64,000 bases of DNA from Pseudomonadota bacterium (GTDB lineage: Bacteria > Pseudomonadota > Gammaproteobacteria > Burkholderiales > Gallionellaceae). Both the position numbers and the translations under genes were made by a program. The DNA lies in NCBI GenBank assembly GCA_021782365.1, contig JAJXVB010000006.1, forward strand, positions 62,001-126,000, in the 5' to 3' direction. How positions within the stretch are numbered: the stretch's first letter is position 1; the number at the start of each line of letters is the position of its first letter. A model generated the notes under the pieces. The model saw nothing but the letters and a program-made list of their open reading frames with translations, did not search any database and was not told where the DNA came from. This document shows, one piece after another, positions 39,320 to 49,793 of this stretch.

Positions 39320-40692
39320 CAGAAAAATCCGAGGTTGACCTGGAACAGCTTTTCGACTTTCTTCACCATGGGCTTGTTGATGACAAACACGATGACGTGA
39401 TCTTCCGCCTCTATCACCAGATCCCGATGGCCCATCATGACTTCATCTCCTCTTACAACCGCGCCTATCGTAGCCCCCTTGGGAAGATCGATCTCATCTA
39501 TGCGCCTCCCCACCACCCTGGATGACTGACGGTCGCCGTGCACCACAAGTTCGAGCGCTTCGGCAGCGCCTCGGCGCAAGGAATGGACTGCGGCCACGTC
39601 TCCCTTCCTCACATAGGCAAGCAGAGATCCTATCGTCACCTGCGCGGGAGAAAGCGCGATGTCTATCTTTCCGCTTTGCAAGAGATCGACATAGGCGCTG
39701 CGGTTAATCAGCGAAATCACCTTGCGCGCGCCGGCCTGCTTGGCAAGAAGCGAAGACATGATGTTGTTCTCGTCGTCATTGGTCAGCGCGCAGAACACGT
39801 CCACGTCGTCGACTCCCTCCTGCTGCATCAGCTTTTCATCCGTGCCATCGCCGTTTAACACGAGCGTCCTTGAGAGTTCGCCCGCGAGCCTTTCGCAGGT
39901 CTTCTTGTTGTATTCGATGAGCTTCACCTGATAGTCCTGCTCCAGCGCCCTGGCAAGGCGACGGCCTATGTTTCCGCCTCCGGCTATCATCACGCGGCGC
40001 GCAGGCTTGTCCATGCGGCGCATCTCCTTTAACACGCTGCGTATGTTCTTGGACGCTGCGATGAAGAAGATCTCGTCGCCTTCCTCGACCACGGTGGCGC
40101 CTTCCGGTATCAGCGGTCCGTCCTTGCGAAAGATCGCAGCGACCCGCGTGTCGATCTGCGGCATGTGGCTGTGCAGAAAACTCAATGGATTCCCCACCAG
40201 CGGCCCGCCTGCAAAGGCGCGCACCGCAACCAATGATGCCTTGCCGCTGGAAAAATTCAGAACCTGGAGGGCCTCGGGAAATTCGATCAGCTTTGTGATG
40301 TAGTCGGTGAGTATCTGCTCGGGGCAGATGGAAAAATCCACGCAGAAATTGTCCTTGTTGAAAAGCTCCGGACGCGCGAGGTAATCTGCAGAGCGTATCC
40401 TGGCGATGCGGGTGGGCGTGTTGTAGAGGCTCGCAGCCAGCTTGCAGGCGACCATGTTGACTTCATCGCTTTGCGTCACCGCGAGCAGCATGTCCGCTTC
40501 GGCGATACCCGCCTGTTCCAGCGTCGAAGGATGGGATGCGCTGCCGACCACCGCCTTGAGATCCAGCCTTTCCTGCAGCAGGGAAAGCTTCGCAGCATCC
40601 TGATCCACGACGGTGATGTCGTTGGCCTCGTTCACCAGGCTTTCCGCGACGGTTGAACCGACCTGGCCTGCACCCAGTATCAATATTTTCAA
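39319..40692 (-). CDS. trkA: Trk system NAD-binding regulatory protein TrkA
   Basis: A 457-residue cytoplasmic ring-forming regulator of TrkH with two RCK_N/RCK_C units. The nucleotide-binding motifs are MKILILGAGQVGSTVAESLV at the N-terminus and VMIAGGGNIGRRLARALEQD near residue 234. Each is followed by a TrkA_C domain (GGPLVGNPLSF, SSRVVGRRIDEIDLPKGATI). The full double-unit length is that of E. coli TrkA. It is the first gene of the trkA-trkH pair. Confidence 0.95.
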   Translation of the reverse strand: MKILILGAGQVGSTVAESLVNEANDITVVDQDAAKLSLLQERLDLKAVVGSASHPSTLEQAGIAEADMLLAVTQSDEVNMVACKLAASLYNTPTRIARIRSADYLARPELFNKDNFCVDFSICPEQILTDYITKLIEFPEALQVLNFSSGKASLVAVRAFAGGPLVGNPLSFLHSHMPQIDTRVAAIFRKDGPLIPEGATVVEEGDEIFFIAASKNIRSVLKEMRRMDKPARRVMIAGGGNIGRRLARALEQDYQVKLIEYNKKTCERLAGELSRTLVLNGDGTDEKLMQQEGVDDVDVFCALTNDDENNIMSSLLAKQAGARKVISLINRSAYVDLLQSGKIDIALSPAQVTIGSLLAYVRKGDVAAVHSLRRGAAEALELVVHGDRQSSRVVGRRIDEIDLPKGATIGAVVRGDEVMMGHRDLVIEAEDHVIVFVINKPMVKKVEKLFQVNLGFF

Positions 40693-40742
40693 GGCGATTC
40701 CTTTGCTCTCGGAAAAGAACGCAGGCTAGAAAGGCTGCCAGG

Positions 40743-41570
40743 TCAAGCCTGCTGTTCGCGTATCCAGTTTTTCCACTCGACAAACAGCGCTTCGCTGCGG
40801 GCCGCGATGACTGAGCGGCGCCATATGTCGCCGGCAGAAAAATCATCGTTCTCTATGCAGGCTGCATATCCGCCCGCTTCGGAGAGGATCAGCGCGCCTG
40901 CCGAATAATCCCAGAGCTTCTGCCCGCCGTGCAGGTAGAGATCATAACGTCCGGCAGCGGTATAACACCATTCCAGTGCGCTAGCACCGAAGTTGCGCTG
41001 CGATGCGCAAGGCGAATTGGTCGCAAGCGCTGCCGCAAGCCTGGGACTCAGGCGCTTCATGTCCACGTTGGCAAGCGCCTGCCCCATGGTCTGTGCAATC
41101 GCATGGCCCTGCAGCTTCTCGCCATTCAAAAAAGCCCCTCTGCCCAATTCTGCAGCGAACATCTCGTCGGAGACAGGTTCATACACCACGCCAAGCACCG
41201 CCTTGCCTTCGCGCAGCAAGGCGACCGAGACGGCAAAGTAGGGAAGTCCGTGAACAAAATTGGATGTTCCGTCTATCGGATCCACGCACCACAATCCCTC
41301 GCTCGAGGATTGCCATATTGCCCGCTGCGCTTCCTCGGACATTTCTTCTCCCAGTACAGGCACATTGGAAATCGCCTGCAGCTTCTTGGAGAGTATGGTT
41401 TGCGTCGCGATATCCGCATCGGTGCAAAGGCTGCCGTCGCTCTTGTGCTGGTGCGCCACTTTCAGATAGCGCGGCATGATCTCCTCGGCCGCCACGAGCT
41501 TGACCGCTGCGATGGTGGCCCTGAGCCTCGCACTCATGCCGGTGACGCCGTTTTTCGACGGCTGCGCCAT
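40743..41570 (-). CDS. Inositol-monophosphatase-family phosphatase
   Basis: A protein of about 275 residues with the IMPase signatures GEEMSEE (metal site 1), WCVDPIDGTSNFVHGLPYFA (metal site 2), and WDYSAGALILSEAGGYAA near the C-terminus. Family members hydrolyse inositol phosphates, bisphosphorylated nucleosides (CysQ) or act on ribosome assembly (SuhB). The type cannot be fixed here. Start codons at 41579, 41570 and 41537 are all open. I prefer 41570, with GGAAG ten bases upstream, which overlaps the previous stop by one base. Confidence 0.83.
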   Translation of the reverse strand: MAQPSKNGVTGMSARLRATIAAVKLVAAEEIMPRYLKVAHQHKSDGSLCTDADIATQTILSKKLQAISNVPVLGEEMSEEAQRAIWQSSSEGLWCVDPIDGTSNFVHGLPYFAVSVALLREGKAVLGVVYEPVSDEMFAAELGRGAFLNGEKLQGHAIAQTMGQALANVDMKRLSPRLAAALATNSPCASQRNFGASALEWCYTAAGRYDLYLHGGQKLWDYSAGALILSEAGGYAACIENDDFSAGDIWRRSVIAARSEALFVEWKNWIREQQA

Positions 41571-41571
41571 G

Positions 41572-42126
41572 CTACTCATTCTTCCACTTTATCGAGCAGC
41601 CCATGCTGGCAAACTGCTCTTTCGGACCCTGCCCGGTCTTGGCCACTTTCACCATCGCGTCATAGAGATCGCGCGGCGCGTCTTCGACGAGCTCCTTGCG
41701 CGATGCATCCAGCCTTCCGCGATATTGCAGCTCGAGATTCGCATTGAATCCGAAGAAGTCAGGCGTGCACACCGCGCCATAGGCCTTCGCAACCTGCTGG
41801 GTTTCGTCCAGCACATAAGGGAAAGGATAGCGGTATTGTTCTGCCACGAGCTTCATGTTCTCGAACGAGTCCTCTGCATATTCCGCTGTATCGTTGGACA
41901 TGATCGCGATGCTGTTGATGCCGTGCTGCTGGAGTTCCAGGGTGTCGCGCACGAGGCGCTCGCGTATGGATTTCACGTAGGGGCAATGATTGCAGATGAA
42001 CATCACCAGCAGGCCGTTCTTGCCGCAGGCGCTGGCCAGGTTGTATTGCTTGCCATCGATGCCCGGCAGATCGAAATCGGGGGCTTTCCAGCCGAAATTG
42101 CAGAGAGGGGGTTGTAGACTGACCAT
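41572..42126 (-). CDS. Thioredoxin-fold redoxin (AhpC/TSA-like)
   Basis: A 184-residue protein, starting MVSLQPPLCNFGWKAPDFDL, with the redoxin opening PGIDGKQYNLASACGKNGLL and the active-site stretch VMFICNHCPYVKSIRERL, i.e. a CxxC motif (CNHC). GAVCTPDFFGFNANLELQYR is the cis-Pro-containing region typical of this thioredoxin-family group. A thiol-disulfide or peroxide-related role is likely. AGGAG lies seven bases before the ATG at 42126. It is divergent from rsmE, with 70 bases between the starts. Confidence 0.85.
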   Translation of the reverse strand: MVSLQPPLCNFGWKAPDFDLPGIDGKQYNLASACGKNGLLVMFICNHCPYVKSIRERLVRDTLELQQHGINSIAIMSNDTAEYAEDSFENMKLVAEQYRYPFPYVLDETQQVAKAYGAVCTPDFFGFNANLELQYRGRLDASRKELVEDAPRDLYDAMVKVAKTGQGPKEQFASMGCSIKWKNE

Positions 42127-42196
42127 TTCATGCTCCTGACAAGATATTCTCCGGCGGTATATTATCACGCCTACAGTCACTCTTATCGATCTCATC

Positions 42197-42928
42197 ATGC
42201 CGCGCTTTTACTGTCCGCCGCCGCTGCCCAATACGGACATGTTCGCCCTGCCGGAAAATGCCGCGCATCATGCCATCCGCGTGTTGCGATTGCGTGAAGG
42301 AGACAGCGTGCAGATCTTCGACGGGCAGGGCGGGGAGCGTCATGGCTTCATCGAAAGAATCGCCGGGAAACAGGTCACCATAGGCCGCATCAGGCATGTC
42401 GACAGGAATCTCGAATCGCCGCTTCCCTTGCTGCTCGCACAGTCTTTGACCAGCAGCGAAAAAATGGACTGGATCATCCAGAAGGCGACCGAACTCGGCG
42501 CGACAGAGATACAACCCCTGGATACCGAACGCAGCGTCGCCAAGCTTTCAGCGGAGCGCGCAGAGCGCCGCCTCGAACACTGGAAGCAGGTCATCATCTC
42601 GGCCTGCGAGCAATGCGGCCGCAACAGGATGCCAGAGATCCACGCGCCGATGGACATCATGGGCTGGCTCAAAAAGATGCGAACTGCGGAATGCGGCAAA
42701 TTCATCCTGTTGCCCGATGGGGCCACTTCGCTTCATGAACAACCAAGGCCTGAGAATGCGGCCGCATTGCTGATCGGCCCGGAAGGCGGTTTCTCCGAAG
42801 CGGAAGCAAAGGCGGCGCTGCTTGCAGGCTTTTCCCAGATACGTCTGGGCGCACGCATACTGCGCACCGAAACTGCGGCGATCGCGGGGCTTGCAACGCT
42901 GCAGACGCTCTGGGGAGATTTTAGTTAA
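42197..42928 (+). CDS. rsmE: 16S rRNA m3U1498 methyltransferase
   Basis: A 243-residue SPOUT-class methyltransferase that modifies U1498 of 16S rRNA. An N-terminal PUA-like domain (MPRFYCPPPLPNTDMFALPE, HHAIRVLRLREGD) precedes the knotted domain: LAQSLTSSEKMDWIIQKATE, EQCGRNRMPEI and the SAM-binding LIGPEGGFSEAEAKAAL with LGARILRTETAA. Length and motifs are standard for RsmE. It is followed 21 bases later by the tautomerase gene. Confidence 0.94.
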   Translation: MPRFYCPPPLPNTDMFALPENAAHHAIRVLRLREGDSVQIFDGQGGERHGFIERIAGKQVTIGRIRHVDRNLESPLPLLLAQSLTSSEKMDWIIQKATELGATEIQPLDTERSVAKLSAERAERRLEHWKQVIISACEQCGRNRMPEIHAPMDIMGWLKKMRTAECGKFILLPDGATSLHEQPRPENAAALLIGPEGGFSEAEAKAALLAGFSQIRLGARILRTETAAIAGLATLQTLWGDFS

Positions 42929-42949
42929 CGCTTTCATCAGGAGATCACC

Positions 42950-43135
42950 ATGCCTTATGTGAACATACGCATCGCGGGAAGCTTGAGCCGCGAACAGAAA
43001 GCCAGGATCGCAGGAGAAATCACCGACACGCTGGCTCGCATCGCGGAAAAGCCCGTCTCTTATACCTACATCTCCTTCGATGAGCTCCCGGACGAGAATT
43101 GGGCCATCGCTGGCAAACTGCTCGACGAAGAGTAG
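42950..43135 (+). CDS. 4-oxalocrotonate tautomerase-family protein
   Basis: A 61-residue member of the tautomerase superfamily. The catalytic amino-terminal Pro follows the initiator Met (MPYVNIRIAGSLSREQKARI), and the family length is about 60. C-terminal residues differ from the classic 4-OT, so the substrate is not known. AGGAG precedes the ATG. It lies between rsmE and argA with short gaps. Confidence 0.8.
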   Translation: MPYVNIRIAGSLSREQKARIAGEITDTLARIAEKPVSYTYISFDELPDENWAIAGKLLDEE

Positions 43136-43144
43136 GAGAACCGC

Positions 43145-44464
43145 ATGCCCAATTCAATCCGCCCCGCCGGTTTTGTCGCATGGTTCCGCTCCGTCGCGCC
43201 TTACATCAACAGCTTCCGCGGCAAGACCTTCGTCATCGCATTCGGCGGCGAAGTGGTAGCCGATGGAAAATTCGTCGAGCTGACCCATGACTTCAATCTT
43301 CTGGCCGCCCTGGGCATCCGCCTCGTGCTGGTGCACGGCGCTCGCCCGCAGATCGAGCAGCATCTTGCCAGGATGAATCTGGAAGACAGCTACCACCAGG
43401 GAATACGCCTGACCGATGCGGCGACCATGCAGCTCGTCAAGGAAGCCGTCGGACGCGTGCGCGTCGAGATCGAGGCGCTGCTTTCCATGGGGCTCGCGAA
43501 TTCTCCGATGGCCAATGCAGACATAAGAGTGGCAGGCGGAAACTTCATCACCGCCCAGCCCATGGGCGTGATCAACGGCGTGGATCTGCAGCACACAGGC
43601 TGCGTGCGCAAGGTGGATGTCGCAGCGCTCAAGGACAGAATGGAATTCGGCGAAGTGGTTCTGCTCTCGCCTCTTGGATATTCACCCACCGGGGAAGTGT
43701 TCAACCTCACGCTCGAGGATGTCGCCACATCGACCGCGATCGCGCTGGATGCGGACAAGCTGGTCTTCCTGATGGATGTCGATGGAGTGGAGGACAAGAA
43801 AGGCATGCTGCTAAAGGAACTGGCCGTGGCCCAGGCTTCAGAGATGTCTTCGAATCCCAACCTTCCCGACGACGTGGCGCTGTTCCTTCCCTGCGCGATA
43901 CGCGCCTGCGAAGCGGGAGTCGCTCGCACGCACCTGATCAGCCGGCATACGGACGGCGCCATCCTCCAGGAGCTGTTCAGCGACGAGGGCATAGGCACGA
44001 TGATCGTTGAGTCCACCCTCAACACCCTGCGCGACGCGACGATCGAAGATGTGGGCGGCATACTGCAGCTTCTGATCCCGCTTGAGGAGCAGGGCATACT
44101 GGTCAGGCGCAACCGCGAACTCCTGGAGCGCGAAATAGAGCGTTTCGTGGTGCTGGAACACGACCACCGCATCGTCGGCTGCGCTGCGCTCTATCCCTTT
44201 CCGGACGAGGCCGCAGCTGAGCTTGCCTGTCTCGCGGTCGATCCGCAATACCGCGACCGCGGCTATGGGGAGGCGATCATGAATCACATGAGTTCGCGCG
44301 CCAAGACGCAAAAGCTGAAGCGGCTGTTCGTGCTGACCACGCGCACAGCGCACTGGTTTCTGGAACGCGGCTTCAGGGAGAGCGAAGCCTCGGAACTTCC
44401 CGCGCAGAAGAAGGCGCTATACAACTACCAGAGAAAATCCAAGGTGTTCGTGAAGAAAATCTGA
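43145..44464 (+). CDS. argA: Amino-acid N-acetyltransferase (N-acetylglutamate synthase)
   Basis: A 439-residue bifunctional-architecture enzyme that makes N-acetylglutamate, the first step of arginine synthesis. Residues about 20-290 are an amino-acid-kinase domain (GKTFVIAFGGEVVADGKFVE, LVLVHGARPQIEQHL) that binds arginine as feedback inhibitor in this class. Residues about 295-439 are a GNAT acetyltransferase domain (ELACLAVDPQYRDRGYGEAI, AHWFLERGFRE). GTAGGAG precedes the ATG. The tautomerase gene ends nine bases before it. Confidence 0.94.
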   Translation: MPNSIRPAGFVAWFRSVAPYINSFRGKTFVIAFGGEVVADGKFVELTHDFNLLAALGIRLVLVHGARPQIEQHLARMNLEDSYHQGIRLTDAATMQLVKEAVGRVRVEIEALLSMGLANSPMANADIRVAGGNFITAQPMGVINGVDLQHTGCVRKVDVAALKDRMEFGEVVLLSPLGYSPTGEVFNLTLEDVATSTAIALDADKLVFLMDVDGVEDKKGMLLKELAVAQASEMSSNPNLPDDVALFLPCAIRACEAGVARTHLISRHTDGAILQELFSDEGIGTMIVESTLNTLRDATIEDVGGILQLLIPLEEQGILVRRNRELLEREIERFVVLEHDHRIVGCAALYPFPDEAAAELACLAVDPQYRDRGYGEAIMNHMSSRAKTQKLKRLFVLTTRTAHWFLERGFRESEASELPAQKKALYNYQRKSKVFVKKI

Positions 44465-44473
44465 AACGCGGAA

Positions 44474-45796
44474 TCAGTGGAAAGCCTGGTTGATTCTCGC
44501 GAGCTCCGTCTCGTCTAGCTCGCCCACGGCGGCTTTCAGGCGAAGCTCGCTCAGAAGGTAGTCGTATTCGGCCCGGTAGAGATCTCGGCGGGTCGCATAG
44601 AGCTGCTGCCGGGTATTCAGCACGTCGAGGTTGGTGCGCACGCCGACCTCCTGGCCAAGTTTGTTCGACTCAAGCGCGGTCTCGCTGGAAACCAGCGCCT
44701 GCTGCAATGCCTCGACCTGTGACACGCCGGATATCACGCCGAGATAAGCCTGCTTCGCCTGCTGGTCTATGCTGCGGCGTGAGTTCTCGAGATCCTGCCT
44801 TGCCTTGTCTCTATTCGCTGCGGCTTCCCGCGACTTGGACCTGATCAGCCCGCCTTCAAAGACCGGCATGTTGAGCTGAACGCCCAGGCTCTTGGTCGTG
44901 ATGTCGCTCGCCATGCTGCCGCCCATGTTGCTATTGGAATAGTTCGCCACAAGATCCAGCGTCGGATAATGCCCGGCGCGGTTCTTCTCCACTTCCTTTT
45001 CCGCGAGCTCCAGTGATGCGTGCGCGATCGCAAGCTGCGGGCTGTTGCTCTCCGCATTGGCCACCCATTTTTCCACGCCGACGGGCGCTGGCATGCCAGG
45101 CTTGAATTTCGCACTCAACGGCCTCAAATCGCGTTTGTCCTCGTTGATCAGCTGCTGCAGAGCGCTGCGCTTGATTTCCAGGTTGTTTTCGGCCGCGATC
45201 TGCTGCGAATAGACCTGATCGTGGCGCGCCTGCGCCTCGTTGGTGTCCGTGATCGTGGCCGTTCCGACCTCGAAATTCCGTTTGGCCTGGGCAAGCTGTT
45301 CGTCTATCGCCTCCTTCTGCGCGCTGGCAAGCTCAACGTCGTTCTCCGCCATCAGCACATCGAAGTAGGCCTGCGCTGTGCGCAGCACCAGATCCTGCTG
45401 GGCTATCCTCAATTGCGCATCGGTCTGCGCGACCTGCAGTTGCGCCTCGGTATAGGTAAGCCAGTTCTGCTCGCGGTACAGGGGCTGAACCATGGTCACC
45501 CCATAGCCGTTGCTGTTGTAGCGGTAGTTGCCGTTGATCGCGGAAAGGGGAAAGCCGGAATACAGCACGTTCTGATTGTTGATCGAGGAGTTCGCATTAA
45601 GGCTTACGCTGGGAAGAAGCAGGGAGCGCCCCTGGGGCAGCTTCTCGGCGCCCGCCTCATGAGCGGATCTAGCTGCCGCGATCACGGGATCGTTGCGCTC
45701 TGCGCTGTGAAAGATATCCAGGAGGTCAGCCGCCTCTGCGCTGCCCGATGCCGCCGCCAAAAACAGTATGAATGTTCTGATCTTAATCGCGCTCAT
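44474..45796 (-). CDS. tolC: TolC-family outer-membrane efflux protein
   Basis: A 440-residue outer-membrane channel with signal peptide MSAIKIRTFILFLAAASGSA (cleavage near AEA-AD). Two repeats of the TolC helical-barrel domain are visible: ERNDPVIAAARSAHEAGAEK to LRTAQAYFDVLMAENDVELA, and SPQLAIAHASLELAEKEVEK to GVRTNLDVLNTRQQLYATRR. It exports toxins or proteins with an inner-membrane pump, which is not encoded nearby. It follows the pcm-like gene after 16 bases, a common arrangement in betaproteobacteria. Confidence 0.92.
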   Translation of the reverse strand: MSAIKIRTFILFLAAASGSAEAADLLDIFHSAERNDPVIAAARSAHEAGAEKLPQGRSLLLPSVSLNANSSINNQNVLYSGFPLSAINGNYRYNSNGYGVTMVQPLYREQNWLTYTEAQLQVAQTDAQLRIAQQDLVLRTAQAYFDVLMAENDVELASAQKEAIDEQLAQAKRNFEVGTATITDTNEAQARHDQVYSQQIAAENNLEIKRSALQQLINEDKRDLRPLSAKFKPGMPAPVGVEKWVANAESNSPQLAIAHASLELAEKEVEKNRAGHYPTLDLVANYSNSNMGGSMASDITTKSLGVQLNMPVFEGGLIRSKSREAAANRDKARQDLENSRRSIDQQAKQAYLGVISGVSQVEALQQALVSSETALESNKLGQEVGVRTNLDVLNTRQQLYATRRDLYRAEYDYLLSELRLKAAVGELDETELARINQAFH

Positions 45797-45812
45797 CGGA
45801 CTGATCCTGCGC

Positions 45813-46454
45813 TCAGAAGACGAACCGCGCCGGCTGCTCCGCGTTCTTTAGCGGAGCGATGCAGGTTTCCAGCATGTTGACCGTCTCGAATACATCGGGG
45901 GCCGCGCGGGTGATCAGCCTGGCTTCCATCACAGGCGCATCGCCTACGATCGCGAACAGACGCCCTCCCACGTTCAGGCTCTCCTGAAAGGATTTTGGCA
46001 ACACCGGCGTCGAACCGGTCAGCACGATGACATCGTATTTGCCTTCCCATCCATGGGATGCATCGCCTGTTTCAAGCGTGACGTTTTCGCAGTGATGCGC
46101 ATGCAGATGCGCGTTCGCGATCTCGCCTAACTGAGGCTCGATCTCGACAGAGGTGACATGCGAAGAAAGGGCGCAAAGCAATGCGGTGAGATAGCCGCTT
46201 CCGGTCCCGACTTCAAGAACGCGGTCGCTGCGCTTTATATGCAGCTCCTGCAGGACGCGCGCCTCGAGTTTCGGCGGCCACATGCATGCGCCCTGGCCCA
46301 GGGGGATTTCCATGTCCATGAAGGCCATGGCCTTCTTGTCTGCTGGCACGAAATGCTCCCGACGGATGCGATGAAGCAGATCCAGAATTCGCGTATCCAG
46401 CACATCCCACGGACGAATCTGCTGCTCTATCATATTGAACCTAGCCTGTTCCAT
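45813..46454 (-). CDS. Protein-L-isoaspartate O-methyltransferase-family protein
   Basis: A 213-residue SAM-dependent methyltransferase like Pcm. MEQARFNMIEQQIRPWDVLD leads to the SAM motif VLEVGTGSGYLTALLCALSS, followed by VTSVEIEPQLGEIANAHLHA and the motif IVLTGSTPVLPKSFQESL. The catalytic-site stretch before the SAM motif, QGACMWPPKLEARVLQEL, differs from the classical GQTIS(Q)P(Y) of Pcm, so repair activity is uncertain. Starts at 46463 and 46454 are both possible. The frame stays open far upstream through the thiC leader, but that part has no coding character. Confidence 0.8.
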   Translation of the reverse strand: MEQARFNMIEQQIRPWDVLDTRILDLLHRIRREHFVPADKKAMAFMDMEIPLGQGACMWPPKLEARVLQELHIKRSDRVLEVGTGSGYLTALLCALSSHVTSVEIEPQLGEIANAHLHAHHCENVTLETGDASHGWEGKYDVIVLTGSTPVLPKSFQESLNVGGRLFAIVGDAPVMEARLITRAAPDVFETVNMLETCIAPLKNAEQPARFVF

Positions 46455-46576
46455 ATTCTGCATTTTTTCCATCCATCGAGTGTAATCTTGAGGCGCAGTA
46501 TAACAACACACCGCGTTCATGCTCAACCTGACGGCTGAAGCCGGTTGCTTTTGGCCTGCTTTTCCAGTACCTTGCG

Positions 46577-48566
<1,990 letters not shown>

Positions 48567-48578
48567 CGGAATCCTCAA

Positions 48579-49436
48579 ATGACCCTACTGCAAATCCTCA
48601 CCCTTGCCATCGTACAAGGTGCTGCCGAACTCTTGCCCGTATCGAGCTCGGCCCATGTGATCGTGGCCGAGAAACTGATGGGACTCGATCCCACCGCGCC
48701 TGAAATGACGCTCCTGCTCGTGATGCTGCACACGGGCACGATGTTCGCTGTGATCTTCTTTTTCTGGAAAACCTGGAAGGAAAACTTCTTCTCCTCAAAA
48801 GAGGTATTCTGGGAGACCGTTAAGCTCATCTTTGCGGCGACCTTCCTGACCGGAGCAGTGGGTCTGACGCTCAAGTTCCTGATCGAAAGATTCTTCATGA
48901 AGGGAATCCCCCATGCCGAGATCGAGCTGCTATTCGGCGACATGAACCTGATCTCCGCATCGCTCGCCGCAGTCGGCATCCTGATCCTCTATGCGGGCAT
49001 CAAAAGCCGTTCGCATTCGAATTCCCGCATTCCGCTGCGCATGAAGGAGTCCTGCTACATCGGCGCGGTGCAGGGCATCTGCCTGCCCTTTCGCGGATTC
49101 TCGAGATCGGGTGCGACCATCTCTGCGGGACTTCTGATGGGCATCTCCAGGCAGAAACTCGAGGCATTCAGCTTCGCGCTCGCTGTCGTTCTCACGCCTC
49201 CTGTCATCGCACGCGAAGTATTGCGCCTGCTGCACCAGCAGCAGGTCTCCTCCGCATCGAACATGGCGCAGATCTTCATGCCCAGCCTTCTCGGCATGGC
49301 CTTCAGTTTTGTCGCTGGGCTATTTGCGCTGAAGTGGCTCTCTAGCTGGCTCGAAAACGGCCGCTGGCCTCTGTTCGGACTTTATTGCCTCGCGGCTTCC
49401 GCGACCGTTTTCATCCTGCACAGGAGCGGCTTCTGA
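48579..49436 (+). CDS. uppP: Undecaprenyl-diphosphatase
   Basis: A 285-residue BacA/UppP membrane protein that dephosphorylates undecaprenyl pyrophosphate to recycle the lipid carrier for murein synthesis. The two signature loops are GAAELLPVSSSAHVIVAEKL, with Ala in place of the usual Gly in PVSSSGH, and FRGFSRSGATISAGLLMGIS. About eight membrane helices are present. It is twelve bases downstream of thiC and may share its riboswitch-controlled transcript in part. Confidence 0.92.
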   Translation: MTLLQILTLAIVQGAAELLPVSSSAHVIVAEKLMGLDPTAPEMTLLLVMLHTGTMFAVIFFFWKTWKENFFSSKEVFWETVKLIFAATFLTGAVGLTLKFLIERFFMKGIPHAEIELLFGDMNLISASLAAVGILILYAGIKSRSHSNSRIPLRMKESCYIGAVQGICLPFRGFSRSGATISAGLLMGISRQKLEAFSFALAVVLTPPVIAREVLRLLHQQQVSSASNMAQIFMPSLLGMAFSFVAGLFALKWLSSWLENGRWPLFGLYCLAASATVFILHRSGF

Positions 49437-49516
49437 ACTTTAGATCAACGGCCCCTCGTGCAGTCGCGTTAGTGTCATAATCATCCCGTACAATTCATCA
49501 CATGGAGAAATGCAAC

Positions 49517-49786
49517 ATGACTAGAATGGTTCAATGCGTAAAACTCGGACGCGAGGCAGAAGGGCTGGACCGCCTTCCCTATCCCGGCCCGCTCGGACAG
49601 AGAATTTTTGAAAACGTATCCAAGGAAGCATGGCAGGGCTGGATCAAATTCCAGACCATGCTGGTCAACGAAAATCGTTTGAACCTCGCCGATCCGGCAG
49701 CCCGCAAATACCTCGCGGCGCAGATGGAAAACTACTTCTTCGGCTCGGGCGCCCAGATGCCGGAAGGTTATACCCCGCAGAGATAG
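49517..49786 (+). CDS. yggX: Fe(II)-trafficking / oxidative damage protection protein YggX
   Basis: A protein of 89 residues, starting [20 protein letters not shown], then [19 protein letters not shown] and [20 protein letters not shown], the standard YggX core. The conserved Cys near the N-terminus is present. It protects iron-sulfur clusters from superoxide and affects labile iron in enteric bacteria. I prefer the ATG at 49517, with GGAG nine bases upstream. The ATG at 49502 adds MEKCN only. It precedes ppk1 by seven bases. Confidence 0.93.
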   Translation: MTRMVQCVKLGREAEGLDRLPYPGPLGQRIFENVSKEAWQGWIKFQTMLVNENRLNLADPAARKYLAAQMENYFFGSGAQMPEGYTPQR

Positions 49787-49793
49787 GTACAAA